A stretch of DNA of 64,000 nucleotides from Clonostachys chloroleuca (lineage: Eukaryota; Ascomycota; Sordariomycetes; Hypocreales; Bionectriaceae): contig JBANAY010000004.1 in the NCBI GenBank assembly GCA_037952775.1, positions 6,200,001 through 6,264,000 of the forward strand. Reading direction: 5' to 3'. This document shows, in pieces, positions 21,285 to 32,154 of this stretch. The translations under genes were made by a program, and so were the position numbers. Position 1 is the stretch's first letter. Every line of letters starts with the position of its first letter. A model generated the notes under the pieces. The model did not search any database and was not told where the DNA came from. It saw only the letters and a program-made list of their open reading frames with translations.

Positions 21285-22790
21285 TGTATAATACTACATA
21301 ACTAAAGAGAGATTTAAATATTATAGAAGAGTGGGAATTCTTAGTAGAGTCAGAATTTAGATATTTAGATTAACTAGTACTAGAACCTTAAGGTAGGTAT
21401 AAGCCTGATTTATTATATATCTAGAAATAACCCCTGTTAAATAGTTATCTAATAATATTTATAACACCCATTTCGCCTTTTACTGTACAGTATACCGGTA
21501 CCTAGTATTATACACTGTATACTAAGGCCTCCAAACTAGCTTGTTTGGGACAATAATGGCTGTCCATAAGGTGATGCTAACCGCGGTTAACTCTTCAGCC
21601 GACCACCCTTGACCTTGACCGTTGGCTGCATAGGTCCGGATTGCCTGAAGAGACTGGAAAATACAAGTTCCGTTCGATGCCGCATACAGAGCCGCAGGAG
21701 ACAACACATCCTTCCCAGAATGTGAGGGTGTAATGACCGATGGGTAGGCTGAATGGTTTATTGAAACTATGCCCGAGTGTTCTTGGATATTTGGTGCATC
21801 TTTCTGACAAGGTAACAGCATTCAATAGTACAAATAATGCCGTTGGACTTGTGGTTGTCTTGCTTTGAAAAAAAAACAATCTGCTACTAGTATCAATTTA
21901 TATCAGCGATGTCGTCTGAGGCGTATCTTCCCCGGGTTGGCTCTTGGCTTAAAGCCCCTATATTTTGCTTCTAGAGTCAGCAAGGCTCCAAGGACCTGGA
22001 TTGAGAAGAGAAGGGATCAGGAAGGAGCACAAGAAAACCGAGTTCCCAGTGCCTCAAGCAGAAACATATATTACCAGTTCTTTTTCCTATATCGTATCTA
22101 TCTTAAACTCATAATATAATTATCGAAATAATATTCCTGGTATTGTTCATCTGTTACTACATGGTAGATCTATCGTTAGCTGCCCAGACTCCTTGAAGCT
22201 TTAACACTAGGTATTTGTCAACTCTGTGGATTTACTGGAAAGATACATAATGGATTTAGAAATCTATTTGAACTTCATAACTAAACTTTTTACCCGGCTT
22301 TTAAAATTTATATACTTTCTTTTACTCCAGCGGACCTTTTCGCCCGTAGTACGATCTATTTCTTCCTTAGTTTGACCATAAACATTCAGAACACCCTTGC
22401 CCACTCTATCGCTCGAGGCTATACTCCTACTATTATCGTCTGGCTAAGTACTATTAACTCATTGCTTCCAGATCCTAGCAATAGGATGATTACCTGGCTG
22501 GGCGGTAGAAAGATGTTTCCCTTTGCATTGGCTGTAGCCCACTTTGGCATGCATCGTTGTGAAATCGGGCCTTCCATGGCCGGCTTCAGAATAGGCGCTG
22601 ATGATTGCAACATTTGCAGCTGTAATGGATGCTTCAAGAGCCAAGAGGGTTGCCGGCTTTATAAAGCAATGATAGATTGTCCAACAATATCCAAATTTGG
22701 CCATTACTGCTTTCGAAGACCAAAGGCGCTCAATGTCCGTTTTTCACTGCTTGAAGGCCTATAAGATCCCCTATCTCTACCTCTTCTCAA
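21285..22790. other. Decayed DNA without a supportable gene
   Basis: Minus-strand open pieces at 21522-21821 (SAYPSVITPSHSGKDVLSPA) and 22459-22704 (LALEASITAANVAIISAYSE) have protein-like composition but lack starts and splice signals and lie in different frames. They may be remnants of one old gene. A plus-strand frame at 22372-22764 starts with TTG and overlaps them. Confidence 0.3.
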
Positions 22791-22794
22791 AAGC

Positions 22795-24120
22795 ATGATA
22801 TATGGCTACACTATGACAACCAACTTTCCCCTCCCCCAAGAACTCATAGACAAAGTAGCAGATAATCTTGATCCAGTAACTTTGGCAGATCTTACGTTTG
22901 GGGCAGGAATAAAAGTGGAGAGATCCTTGATTCCTCGCACTAAATATGGCATTATCTGGACTTCTATCTTACGTCAAAAAGATGGAAAAGGAGGCGACTT
23001 TGACCTATTGTATACTGCTATTCAAGAAAAGGGCAATGCATTTTTAATTGGGCATGACCTTCAGAAACTAAGTGAAGAGCTTTATAATGGAAATCGACCA
23101 GAACCTACTCATCTGATTTTGACTTGGGTTGGCGAGGGGCCGGAACTTAAGCCTGAGAAATTGCACTACTACCATGAAGAGCATAATATACACCTAAGGG
23201 TTGAATCACCTCAGACGCTTCATATTATTCTTGTTCATGATATTTACAAGTATATAACGAAAAGTCTTCATACAAGTGTTTTATGCTTTCACGGCAGTGA
23301 GACTCTACATGATTTCCAGCTAAGTCGGGAAAGAGGGTCAATTCTCGAATCAGAGAAATACTACGAGCTCAAGATAGACTTCCAGGAGACAGACTTCCCT
23401 GAGACAGACTTGCCGCCGCGCGGTAAGGTCGAGCTAAAACTAAAAGAGTCCCCCTTTTCAAAAATGTACGGCACCATACACACTGTACCAGACACAACCA
23501 TAGACTGGCCCCTGCCCCAAAAAATAACAGACGAGGGCCTAAAATATCTTGATAGGGTGTCTTTGGCTTGTATAACTAGAGTGGGAGTAAAATTGGACGA
23601 ATCGTTACTTCCACGCGCTCAAAATGGTGGTGTCTGGGCCTCAATCTTCGGCAGAGAAAGCATTAATTATCTACAGAACCTCCTTGGTGAAAAAGGAAAC
23701 GCATTCTTAATTGGCTATGACCTTCAGAAGCTGTACAATGAACGTCTATATAATAAAAAAATACCATCATGTCCATCACACCTTATCTTAACCTGTATAG
23801 ATGAGACAGGGGAGCTTAAACCTAATGACAGCTACTATAGCAAAGAATCGAATGTATATATATTGATACAAAAGCCTGGCTTTCTTCTTGGCCGCAGAGG
23901 GATCCTAGTTGACAATCTCAATTATTATATTACAAAGGACCTCCGTACAAGCATCCTATCTTTTCGTGGTGACGAAAGGCTGAGAACAGTTGAGGTACGG
24001 CTGAGAGAGAGAAAATACCTTCGCAGAGCGCCTTATCAGTATGAGTTTAATATAGATTTCCCACCTTGGAAAGATATATTATGTTTGAAGTCACGAGCGG
24101 CAGATTTAGATAAGAACTGA
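22795..24120 (+). CDS. F-box-like protein with internally duplicated domain
   Basis: An intronless 441-codon frame starting at ATG 22795. It contains the same module twice: residues about 10-200 begin FPLPQELIDKVADNLDPVTL, and residues about 236-430 begin WPLPQKITDEGLKYLDRVSL. Each start resembles an F-box (LPxEhhxxhxxxL…L) and is followed by GNAFLIGxDLQKL, then PxHLILT and an ITKxLxTSxLxFxG block. F-box proteins bring substrates to SCF ubiquitin ligases; the body of the module would be the substrate-binding part. The copies have diverged clearly, so the duplication is not recent. F-box assignment is by pattern only. Confidence 0.65.
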   Translation: MIYGYTMTTNFPLPQELIDKVADNLDPVTLADLTFGAGIKVERSLIPRTKYGIIWTSILRQKDGKGGDFDLLYTAIQEKGNAFLIGHDLQKLSEELYNGNRPEPTHLILTWVGEGPELKPEKLHYYHEEHNIHLRVESPQTLHIILVHDIYKYITKSLHTSVLCFHGSETLHDFQLSRERGSILESEKYYELKIDFQETDFPETDLPPRGKVELKLKESPFSKMYGTIHTVPDTTIDWPLPQKITDEGLKYLDRVSLACITRVGVKLDESLLPRAQNGGVWASIFGRESINYLQNLLGEKGNAFLIGYDLQKLYNERLYNKKIPSCPSHLILTCIDETGELKPNDSYYSKESNVYILIQKPGFLLGRRGILVDNLNYYITKDLRTSILSFRGDERLRTVEVRLRERKYLRRAPYQYEFNIDFPPWKDILCLKSRAADLDKN

Positions 24121-24339
24121 TGGAACATAGCCTTAGATAATGGAAAGTTAAAAAGTTTAGGCAGTCGGACGACAAGACACGTCTTCTCGAAATCCAGTTC
24201 GTATCCAGTTCGTAGAACCATGGGGGCGTAAGTATATGCTAAGGCGCCACCACTGCCCTACTTTACTTGACATAAATAAAACTTAAGGCCCATTTTTTCA
24301 AGCTGTAATTATGAGTAACTGTATAACGAGGGGCATTAG

Positions 24340-24912
24340 TCAACTTACTATTTGTTGTCGGGACAACTTCACCCATCGAGACTTGACAATTGTTTTGCCT
24401 TCAACTAGACTTTGAGTCTTTTTAATCCTAGCCTTTAGTTTTTCGGAGCAGTGTATCGTATTAATAAAAAGCCTCTTAAGACGGAGATCTTTTATACTAC
24501 CCAAGTATTTCTGGGTAAAGCTGAACACGGAAATAATCTCAAGAGATTCTAAAGCTTTGCAACATAAAAGCAGGCGGAGCCCAGGAAGCAAGTCATGTAT
24601 TGCGTCCAACTGGATATGCCGAATTTGAAATAGCGCATCATCGCGAAGTTGACATATAAATAAGGGCAAATCATTCGCTGGTCTCGGAAAATAGAAGTGG
24701 TTCTGTCGGTAGAATATTCTCGTCGCAAGATCACGCCAGTGCTTATTCACGAGCATGATATTCCTAACTATACTGTATGTTGATTTTCGAGTAATATAGT
24801 GGACTTCGATAGCATCAGGACCTTTTCGAGGAATATAGTGGACTTCGATAGCATCAGGATAGAGAATAAGAACCTGGAAAATTGAATAGAGTATATCGTC
24901 CGGAAGTTGCAT
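24340..24912 (-). CDS. F-box-like protein with a tandem duplication
   Basis: A single 190-codon frame from ATG 24912. The start fits an F-box (LPDDILYSIFQVLI … IMLVNKHWRDLATRIFY, with the usual late Trp). Between these halves a 39-bp tandem duplication inserts PDAIEVHY.IPRKG followed by PDAIEVHYITRKS (about 24784-24860), which lengthens the loop inside the motif. The rest is Leu-rich and helical (LLPGLRLLLCCKALESLEII), as in F-box proteins with degenerate LRR-type tails. At 190 aa it is short, and the C-terminus is basic. Probable role: SCF substrate adaptor. Confidence 0.6.
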   Translation of the reverse strand: MQLPDDILYSIFQVLILYPDAIEVHYIPRKGPDAIEVHYITRKSTYSIVRNIMLVNKHWRDLATRIFYRQNHFYFPRPANDLPLFICQLRDDALFQIRHIQLDAIHDLLPGLRLLLCCKALESLEIISVFSFTQKYLGSIKDLRLKRLFINTIHCSEKLKARIKKTQSLVEGKTIVKSRWVKLSRQQIVS

Positions 24913-24997
24913 TTTATGTGCCAGAGGTAGTGCTGATTTAGCCTGAGAACTTATGGGAGGTAGAGAAGAGGGTCTGCCTCGTAGCTCAAGGGGTTCG

Positions 24998-25362
24998 TGT
25001 TACGAATTTGACCAACGTGCACCGTCACGTGTGGACCCCACTTTTTCTCTCCAATCACAGCCGGATCATTCGGATCTCACAATGATCCCCATGATCCTCA
25101 AACCCAGATCATTGCCAAGGACCAATGATCCCCTAGTATATATGCACATTCATTTCACTAGATGGAAACACCCTTTCAGACAGTTATCAATAACATCGTC
25201 TACGCGTCTATTGTTACTAGCTTCACAATACTCGCACATTGACAGTGACTCGCATTGCACAGCCTAAGACAACCTAATCGCGCCACTCAGAACAACCCTC
25301 TGATTGGTTTCAACCCCGACCTACCCTAGACCCCGTCCAGTGTAAGTCATCCAACCGTCACA
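24998..25362 (+). mobile_element. Solo LTR with 5-bp target duplication
   Basis: A 365-bp element starting TGTTACG and ending CGTCACA (TG…CA ends), flanked by the direct repeat GTTCG at 24993-24997 and 25363-25367. This is the structure left when an LTR retrotransposon recombines out. It shares blocks with 20760-21118 and 59612-59967. No internal gag-pol is present. Confidence 0.85.
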
Positions 25363-25369
25363 GTTCGGG

Positions 25370-27677
25370 ATCTTGTTCGTTTATATGCCCATTGAGTATA
25401 GCCGGTGTTGCTGACAAGCCGGCTGAAATAGGTATGTGCTATCCTTGCCGGAGGTCATATCGTCTTGTTGGCTACTGTGCCTTGGTCGTCTCAACAGCGC
25501 ACGGGGAAGGAGGCCCCGCAGGAAGTGGACACGTAGCTACTTCGATACGCTTCTATTACTTTCTATAATCTGTATAGGTTCTTTGTCTTCATCACCTAAA
25601 TGTTCAACCAAACTCCCCGAAATCGAAGAGCTGCTATAAGAATTATGGAATAGGTAAGCTTCTATATTTACCTGTATTATAATACCCTGCAGTGGGGAAT
25701 TGAAGGTTAGCTAAAATTATAGGACATAAGTCAGCGAACACCTTACACAGTGCCACCTTGAACCTACTAATTTCTAGATTTTAAAACTAAGATAACCCAA
25801 AGAAATTATATAGGATAGCTATTAAAAGAAAATTATATATAAATTATATATAAATATATTTAAATTATATATAAATTATATATAAATATATTTAAATAAT
25901 ATATTTATAATAACTTGTTTATAAAAAGTTATTTAGCTTATAAGAGAAGAGGTCTTAAAATAAATTTCTCTTATACTGTATTTTATCAACTAAAATTTCT
26001 TCTTAACTACTATTATCCACTATAATACAATGGACAGCCACTATCTCCCAAGGGTCTATACAGTAAAAAGCTACTAACTAATACTATATAATTTTACTCT
26101 ATTTTAAAAGCTTTAATTAAATAGAAATAAGAAATCTAAAAACTATATAAAAATTATACTTAGATTATTTAGCTAATAAATAGGTACATTAAAGTTATTT
26201 TATTATATATTTTTAGAATTTTTATTATATCAAATAGAAGGGTTTTAAATTATAGCCTTTTCTTAGTAATTATACTTAATTTTTAAAGGCGTTCGCAGAC
26301 TTATGTTCTATAAATTTAGTAAATATAATTTGCCCATTAATTTAAGCAGCAAAATCTACTAATAATAGTAATCAGCTAATATATATATAATTGGTTATCT
26401 CTCGTTTATATTTAACTTCATGGGAAGAAAGATTTTTTTAGACATGTTTAATTAGATAGGAATGAATTTGCATTTTTTTTTTTTTTTAAGTGATGCTTCG
26501 CTGGGCACGGCGTTGTTCGAGAGGCTTCCCCATAAGAGCCAGAACAGGCCACATAGGTGTTTAGAAGGTTCATGTCGGTACATTTATATACATTAAGTAG
26601 CCCCACAAAGGCCGAAAACGGGCATAATTATTAATGTTAACTAACAAACCCGCAACACCCATTTCGAAATCTACGGTAGATTTAGAAATATAATTAGCGC
26701 CTTATAATATATTCAGTTAGTTTTTCTTATTCCTTCTTGCCCCATATCTATTAATATAGGGGAGGTTAGATCTACCCTAAGGTATAGGGTAAATCTTAAT
26801 AATAAAAGCCCAAAATTGGCCGAAGAGTTCGAACTGGTTTGGTTTTAGCCCGACGATACTGGGGCCATTAACGACCCTGGAATAATTGATAAAATTGATT
26901 CGATGCAGAAGGTTTCCGCTGTACGAGAAGCCAAGAAGGAGGATAGTCGCGCTGGAACTGCTGCTAAAGTATCCCATCATAATCTAAATTTCATAATATA
27001 TCTAAAATCGACGAAGGAAAACATGATTAAACTTCGATCAAGGACCCTCAACCGCCGATCAAACGGCAGGTCGAAGCTACCCACAATGCCAACTATTCTG
27101 GATGCTACCATGAATCAAAAGCAGCTAGAGAGAATGTCAGAACAGCCAACAGATGAAGTAATCCCAGATTGGGTGGATAAAGTATCGCTGGACTGGGGGG
27201 CGCAGAATTATAAGATGAAGCGTTAATAGAGCAGCCATGGGATTAGATTTAGGTATATTATATGTTTTCTTATCTTTCCTCTTACTTGGATAGGCTTTAT
27301 CTAAGTTCAAACGCCTTTAGTATTAAGCTCTACTATACTCATAATTTTTATATTTTTCTTAAACAAATCACTATACTAAAGAATTTGATCGCTATACTAA
27401 GGAACTAATTAGTTCTATAGAAGATATAGTACTATAAACATTCAAGCAATCAACTATAAAGTTCAAGATAAAGCAAGGAACTTAGCATTTTATTATTGTT
27501 TTTCTATAATTGCGCTACTTCTCTCATTGCGATCCTCCTTTAACTGCGTGCTCCTTCAATTACGCTCTTCCAATTGCGCAGCTACCCCCAACTTATCTAT
27601 ACGTAGCAAATGGAATCATTTGCGTAAGCCAATAGAGAGAAATAACACCTCAGATAAAAGAGTATATAAGTGATTCT
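25370..27677. other. AT-rich block with tandem repeats and a possible gene fragment
   Basis: Extremely AT-rich DNA with closed frames throughout, a T run near 26473, and an exact 32-bp tandem duplication at 25831-25894. The only protein-like frame is 26903-27226 plus (107 aa from ATG, ending WVDKVSLDWGAQNYKMKR). Its frame is open further upstream to a possible TTTTAG acceptor, so it may be the last exon of a decayed gene. Confidence 0.45.
25831..25894. repeat. 32-bp perfect tandem duplication, AT-only
   Basis: The unit AATTATATATAAATTATATA…TTTA (32 bp) at 25831-25862 is repeated exactly at 25863-25894. It is made only of A and T, inside the AT-rich block. Confidence 0.85.
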
Positions 27678-28862
27678 TTATATATATCGCCGTCCAGTGC
27701 GACATATGGATTTCCCTCTCGATCTGGGTAAATTTGTTCGTGGGGCCAGCTTGATAACAATCCCCTCGAATTTTGATGCGCAAGTTGGGCAGCAGCCTTT
27801 TCTCTTTAGCCAGTTGTTAATACAATTCTGGCCATAAATATGACCTGGTAAGAGTCAGTATTAAATACTATATGTGAGAGTATAAAGCACATACCACATG
27901 AAAGAGATACTAGGTTCGCTCTATGTTCGTTATAACATATAGAACAATCTGAATTTAGACCATACACTATGATATACTCCTGCGGCGGCTTTGAATAATG
28001 TATAGGGCAAACCACTTTTGCAATACTGGTTTCAATACAAGCTGTACAGGTAATCTGAATAGATTTAGTAATAGTAGACTAGGAAGAAGGAGCAGCAACC
28101 TACACAGCCACACTCTTTCAGCACATATGGTTCTCTGCCGTCCTGAAAATCAGAGTTACAAGAGAAACAACTAGTTTCTCGCTTCGTGTTAAAGATAACA
28201 GTTGGCCGTCGAGCTACCGATCGTATTGTCGATATGTCTTGAATTGTATCTGGTTTTGACTTCCAGAAATAATTAGAGGAGAGCCTCTTAAATTCATTTT
28301 TCTCCTTGCTGAGGTCAAGGTTTGATGTATAATCATCTTCGTCTGTGAGATCGATGATCACGATATCCTCTGTGCTTTCCCTCTTGGAAATATACCTATC
28401 CCATACCTCTTGCCCTAGCTTAGCAATGACTAACTCTTGTGCTTTATGTAAAAGAGAGGCATCGAGGTTCTCAATCGGGACATAGGTATCGGGCCATAGA
28501 GGCTTGATTTGAAGCAAGCCTTCAATTTTCGTTATATGTTGAAGCCCATCGATGTTATATTCCCCAAGCGACCCAGCGCAAGCTAGGATACCGTATAATT
28601 TCAGACAATTTTCGAAATCTTCGTTGCAAAAAGAACCGACAATAAATGGTTTCAGCTCGTTAACCCATTGTCGACTTAAATGATGCAGAGGTACGAGGTC
28701 AGATGCCCACTGAATCTGAATCTGAAGATGGCCGTCACGCTCGGTGGCGTCGACAAGTTCATCCACAGGGAACCGATTTCCCAAGGGGTGGGAGCATCCA
28801 GCTTTCGGATCACAATGCGGCAAGAAAGACGACTTTTCTTCACTGCTCTGGAATGAAGTCAT
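27678..28862 (-). CDS. RING-type ubiquitin ligase-like protein with SUMO-interacting motif
   Basis: Three exons, 28104-28862, 27895-28054 and 27678-27844, join in phase over introns of 49 bp (28055-28103) and 50 bp (27845-27894), giving about 361 aa. A canonical SUMO-interacting motif (DIVIIDLTDEDD) lies near residue 170. A Cys cluster follows (CFSC…CGC-ITCTAC) and then a RING finger that spans the second intron: CSIC, CGH, QNC, CPTC. Known SUMO-targeted ubiquitin ligases combine SIMs with a C-terminal RING, so that role is a reasonable inference. Oddity: the fifth zinc ligand, normally Cys in HIYCxxC, is Gly here (GGC instead of TGC). The protein may therefore be inactive or atypical. Confidence 0.75.
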
Positions 28863-28869
28863 TTTGATC

Positions 28870-29800
28870 TCCGTCGAGGTAGTAGATAAGAACGTCTTGA
28901 TAAGCGATATTCAGCTTGAAAAAAAGTTTTACGCCCACTCAAGCAAGGGGGACAAAGCTGCTTTATATGAGAATGCTGGTAGATTGCTCGGAAGGGCTTG
29001 AGGCAAACACCCCTTTAACATGTATACGCGTAATGCAAACTAAGGGCTTGGTTTAGCACCCCATCAAGAGTGCTAGGTATAAGTCCTTTAATTAGCAGAT
29101 CGATTTGGCGATATAAGTTATGTGATGCCCTCTACCCCGAACTCAGAATAGTAGTCGGTTACAGCCGAAAATATTTACTGGAGCACAGTACAGGTCTTAA
29201 CTGTAGGTGGAATTCTGATTAAGCAAATTCATCCCATAGGAAACAGAGAGCAAGAAATAGTTTTTGTGGATACCAAATATGTTGGTTGTTTGAGCAGTGC
29301 TCCTTGAGAATCTGATTCTAGCTGTAGTTATTTGAATTGCTAATACTGTAACCCTGATCCCTGTATACAGTACAGTAAAAGAACAACTATTTTAGCGAAT
29401 TGGGCCGGCCTGTGGCATCTGTGGCTCTGCCATCACGGATAGAATCACGGTGTGAACCCACCGCTGAGAGCCAGAACCAGCTGTTATAGACGTAACCAAC
29501 CCCCGCTTCAGCTATTGATCTGTTTCATTCTTACTCTAATTTTCACATCGGATTCTAATAAGGCCAGCGTAAGCTAACAAGGCCGCCCATAATACAGTAA
29601 AAGGCGAAATCAGTATCGCAAATTATCTTAGGTAAGAATTTATTCTGACCGTTTTATAGGTACACCAAGTATGAGAAGGTTAGGACTACAGCTTTGCTAA
29701 CTTTCAGGCTCGGGAATTGCGCGGTAGATCTTCGGAAGTTGGGCGCTTACCAAAAGTAGGAGCCAAGTTTGTGTTCTTCTTGTGCGCCAACGCAAATCTT
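28870..29800. other. Non-coding stretch
   Basis: No supportable gene between the RING gene and the F-box/ankyrin remnant. The first 300 bp probably include the RING gene's promoter. The DNA is AT-rich with scattered stops. Confidence 0.4.
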
Positions 29801-29805
29801 TCTGA

Positions 29806-30483
29806 CTTGACACAAATCAAGCTTTGCAGTCTAATATTAACATACAACGTCAATCAGTTTCCAAATTACCCTCTGAAGTGATTTTGATGATTCTCGGGAT
29901 GTTGCCTCAGCTGCCTAATATTGCTTCTCTGGCAGCTACAAATACAAAGCTCTATCAAATTGCTGACGGATTTCTGTATCAAAAGGATGCACGAGAGGAA
30001 TCCCTAAAAGCATTTCCATGGGCAGCAAGAAATGGGCAGATAAATACCCTTCGTAAAGCATTAAACGAGGTCGACGACATCAATTTTATCGACGAAAACG
30101 GCAACACACCACTGCACTTCGCAATACATTGCTTTGCTCCAATCGTTGACGCTATTATCGAGTCTCTTATTACAGCAAACGCCTATCTCGATAGTGCGTA
30201 TGGTCACCCTGTGGGTACACCGCAGCTTACTGAAGGGTATGCGTAGGAAAAAATAGTTATCTTAGAGGATACATACCTTAATCGCCGGAATTGACTAACG
30301 ACCATATGCCCTATTTTCTACCTCTATGGGGTCGTGGCGGTCTCTGTACATGATCTAGGAGGTATACGCTATATTTCTAGGAATGTCTATATTGAGGAGG
30401 CCCTTGATGAGAACTTTAGCAGTATTGACGTTGATAAAGTAGCGATCAAGTTGCTCCTCACTATAATCAAGGACTCATGCTGA
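29806..30483 (+). pseudogene. F-box / ankyrin-repeat gene remnant
   Basis: The frame at 29806-30246 encodes an F-box-like start (VSKLPSEVILMILGMLPQLP, then LAATNTKLYQIADGFLYQ) followed by an ankyrin repeat (WAARNGQINTLRKALNEVDD; DENGNTPLHFAI). No ATG precedes the F-box, only an AG that could be a splice acceptor, and the frame ends early at 30246. About 50 bp on, another open piece runs to 30483 (KVAIKLLLTIIKDSC) and looks like more of the same repeat region. Fungal F-box/ankyrin proteins normally carry many repeats, so this copy is truncated and probably non-functional. Confidence 0.6.
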
Positions 30484-31063
30484 GATTTTGGGTCTGGCTC
30501 TTTTAGATACAAGACCGAGGTACTACATTTTCATTTCCTCAACACGACCGTCATGAATGTTATAACCGAAAAGAACCGGCTAACTGTTCTAGTTCATCCT
30601 CGGGCTCATGAATCGCTCTGAGACTCTCTTGTCGGATTTTCTATGGAGATGATCTGACAAATCAGAATGATACAAATATGGATGATTGCGATTTCGGCAG
30701 GAACTAGCCTAATAACTTTATTCTCTAACAAAGAATAACACCCCCTCTTTATGGCCGAGGAATCAAATCCCCTCCTCGCGTTGAAAGAATACAGTACCCG
30801 ACTATAAGCTTGGTAAAATTTCTGTTATATATTGCTCTTCTTTAATCCCAGTCCAATTATCTGAGTTCTCTTCAGCCTCTGTCCAATGGTCCGAACACTC
30901 CTGTATGCATGTGAGAAATCTTGAGTCATTATATCTTGCTCTGTATACTAGAGTAATTGATGTTTTCCGGATGCTTTATGATCAAGTCCAAAGGACTATC
31001 TCGACCACGTAGCGCGTGAAGAACAGCAAGCTCAAATGAAGACAAACTGCAACCAAGCATCGG

Positions 31064-31663
31064 CTAGTAAAAATCTCTTTGGATATCTACCCCTTTATCT
31101 AGGAAACAATCCCAGATACCCATCGTTTTCCGGCTAAATTCATTCTCATGTGAGGCGAGATAGATAGCTGAAACCCGATCGTCGTCAAGAATATTGATAT
31201 CAGCACCTGCTGCAGTAAGAATCCTGACACATTCAACCTTGCCATCGTGAGCAGCACACATCAGTACCGTCCAACCGTTTCCGCCTTTCTCATTGACTTT
31301 GACTCCCAAATGAAGAAGTAGCTGGACCATAGAGAGTTCGCCATGAAAAACTGCACGCATTAATGGCGTGTATTTGTTTTCGCCAGATAGACCCCAAAAC
31401 GTACTAGTGTGCATAAGTTTTGAAATAGCTTCTTGTTGGAAAGAGGCAAATATCTCTTGATGTACATCTGGAACTAGCTCGCCAGCACTTTCTGGCTTGA
31501 TACTTAAAACGCAAGCATCTAGTAGACTTTTTGGAATCTCTGCTCCTGCTAGTATTAACAAAACGGCAGCTCGGAAATTCTGGTTTTCACAGGTAAGTCC
31601 TAGCTCATTCAAGAGAAGAAGCCTACTTGTATTCAGATCTAGCAAGTTTAGGTAAAGGTTCAT
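31064..31663 (-). CDS. Ankyrin-repeat protein
   Basis: About 199 codons from ATG 31663. At least three ankyrin repeats are visible in the C-terminal half: NKYTPLMRAVFHGELSMVQL, then GGNGWTVLMCAAHDGKVECV with RILTAAGADINILD, then a weaker DRVSAIYLASHENEF unit. The N-terminal 100 residues are helical and less regular. Ankyrin repeats bind proteins; the partner is unknown. It faces the F-box/ankyrin remnant on the other strand about 600 bp away, so the two may come from one inverted ancestral locus. The C-terminal sequence ends mid-repeat, which suggests a shortened member. Confidence 0.6.
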   Translation of the reverse strand: MNLYLNLLDLNTSRLLLLNELGLTCENQNFRAAVLLILAGAEIPKSLLDACVLSIKPESAGELVPDVHQEIFASFQQEAISKLMHTSTFWGLSGENKYTPLMRAVFHGELSMVQLLLHLGVKVNEKGGNGWTVLMCAAHDGKVECVRILTAAGADINILDDDRVSAIYLASHENEFSRKTMGIWDCFLDKGVDIQRDFY

Positions 31664-31669
31664 CACTTA

Positions 31670-32150
31670 TCAGGAAGGGTTCATTGGCTGGACAGTTCTT
31701 TATATTGACACCGAAATCGGAGACGGTCAAAAAAAGGGAAGATGGGCAGTAATCAGACTGGAAAATATACATACTATGTAGTGGCCTCGAGTTAGACTCG
31801 GCTTCTACGCTTTACTTAAGTGTGTAAAGTTATTGCTAATTGAAAATGGGAGCCGTATCTTCCTGAGCCCGAAGCTGCTGAATTTGTATATTTATGATTG
31901 ATCTACCGCAAAATACCTAGGTAATAAAGCGCGACCCAACTTGCAGGGTACCCTACATCTCCTTAGACTAGCCTAAATATTAGCTCAGTCCCAGGCTCAT
32001 TGAAAGTAGTAATATACTTCGGGGCGTTTGCCGGATCTTGTGTACTATTGTAGACTTATTCCGGATTAACGTGTGATTAGCTATATTACTTTAGGATGTT
32101 AGAGGCCACCAGCCGGATGAACGACCTCGCGAATCCCGCCGCTAGTCAAT
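31670..32150. other. Intergenic spacer
   Basis: About 480 bp between a minus-strand start and a minus-strand stop. No open frame, repeat or RNA gene was recognised. Confidence 0.4.
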
Positions 32151-32154
32151 CCCC

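Noticed and set aside
24975..25010. Possible tRNA A-box (TAGCTCAAGGGG) near the solo LTR
   Set aside because: No B-box at a suitable distance; the LTR explains the neighbouring sequence.
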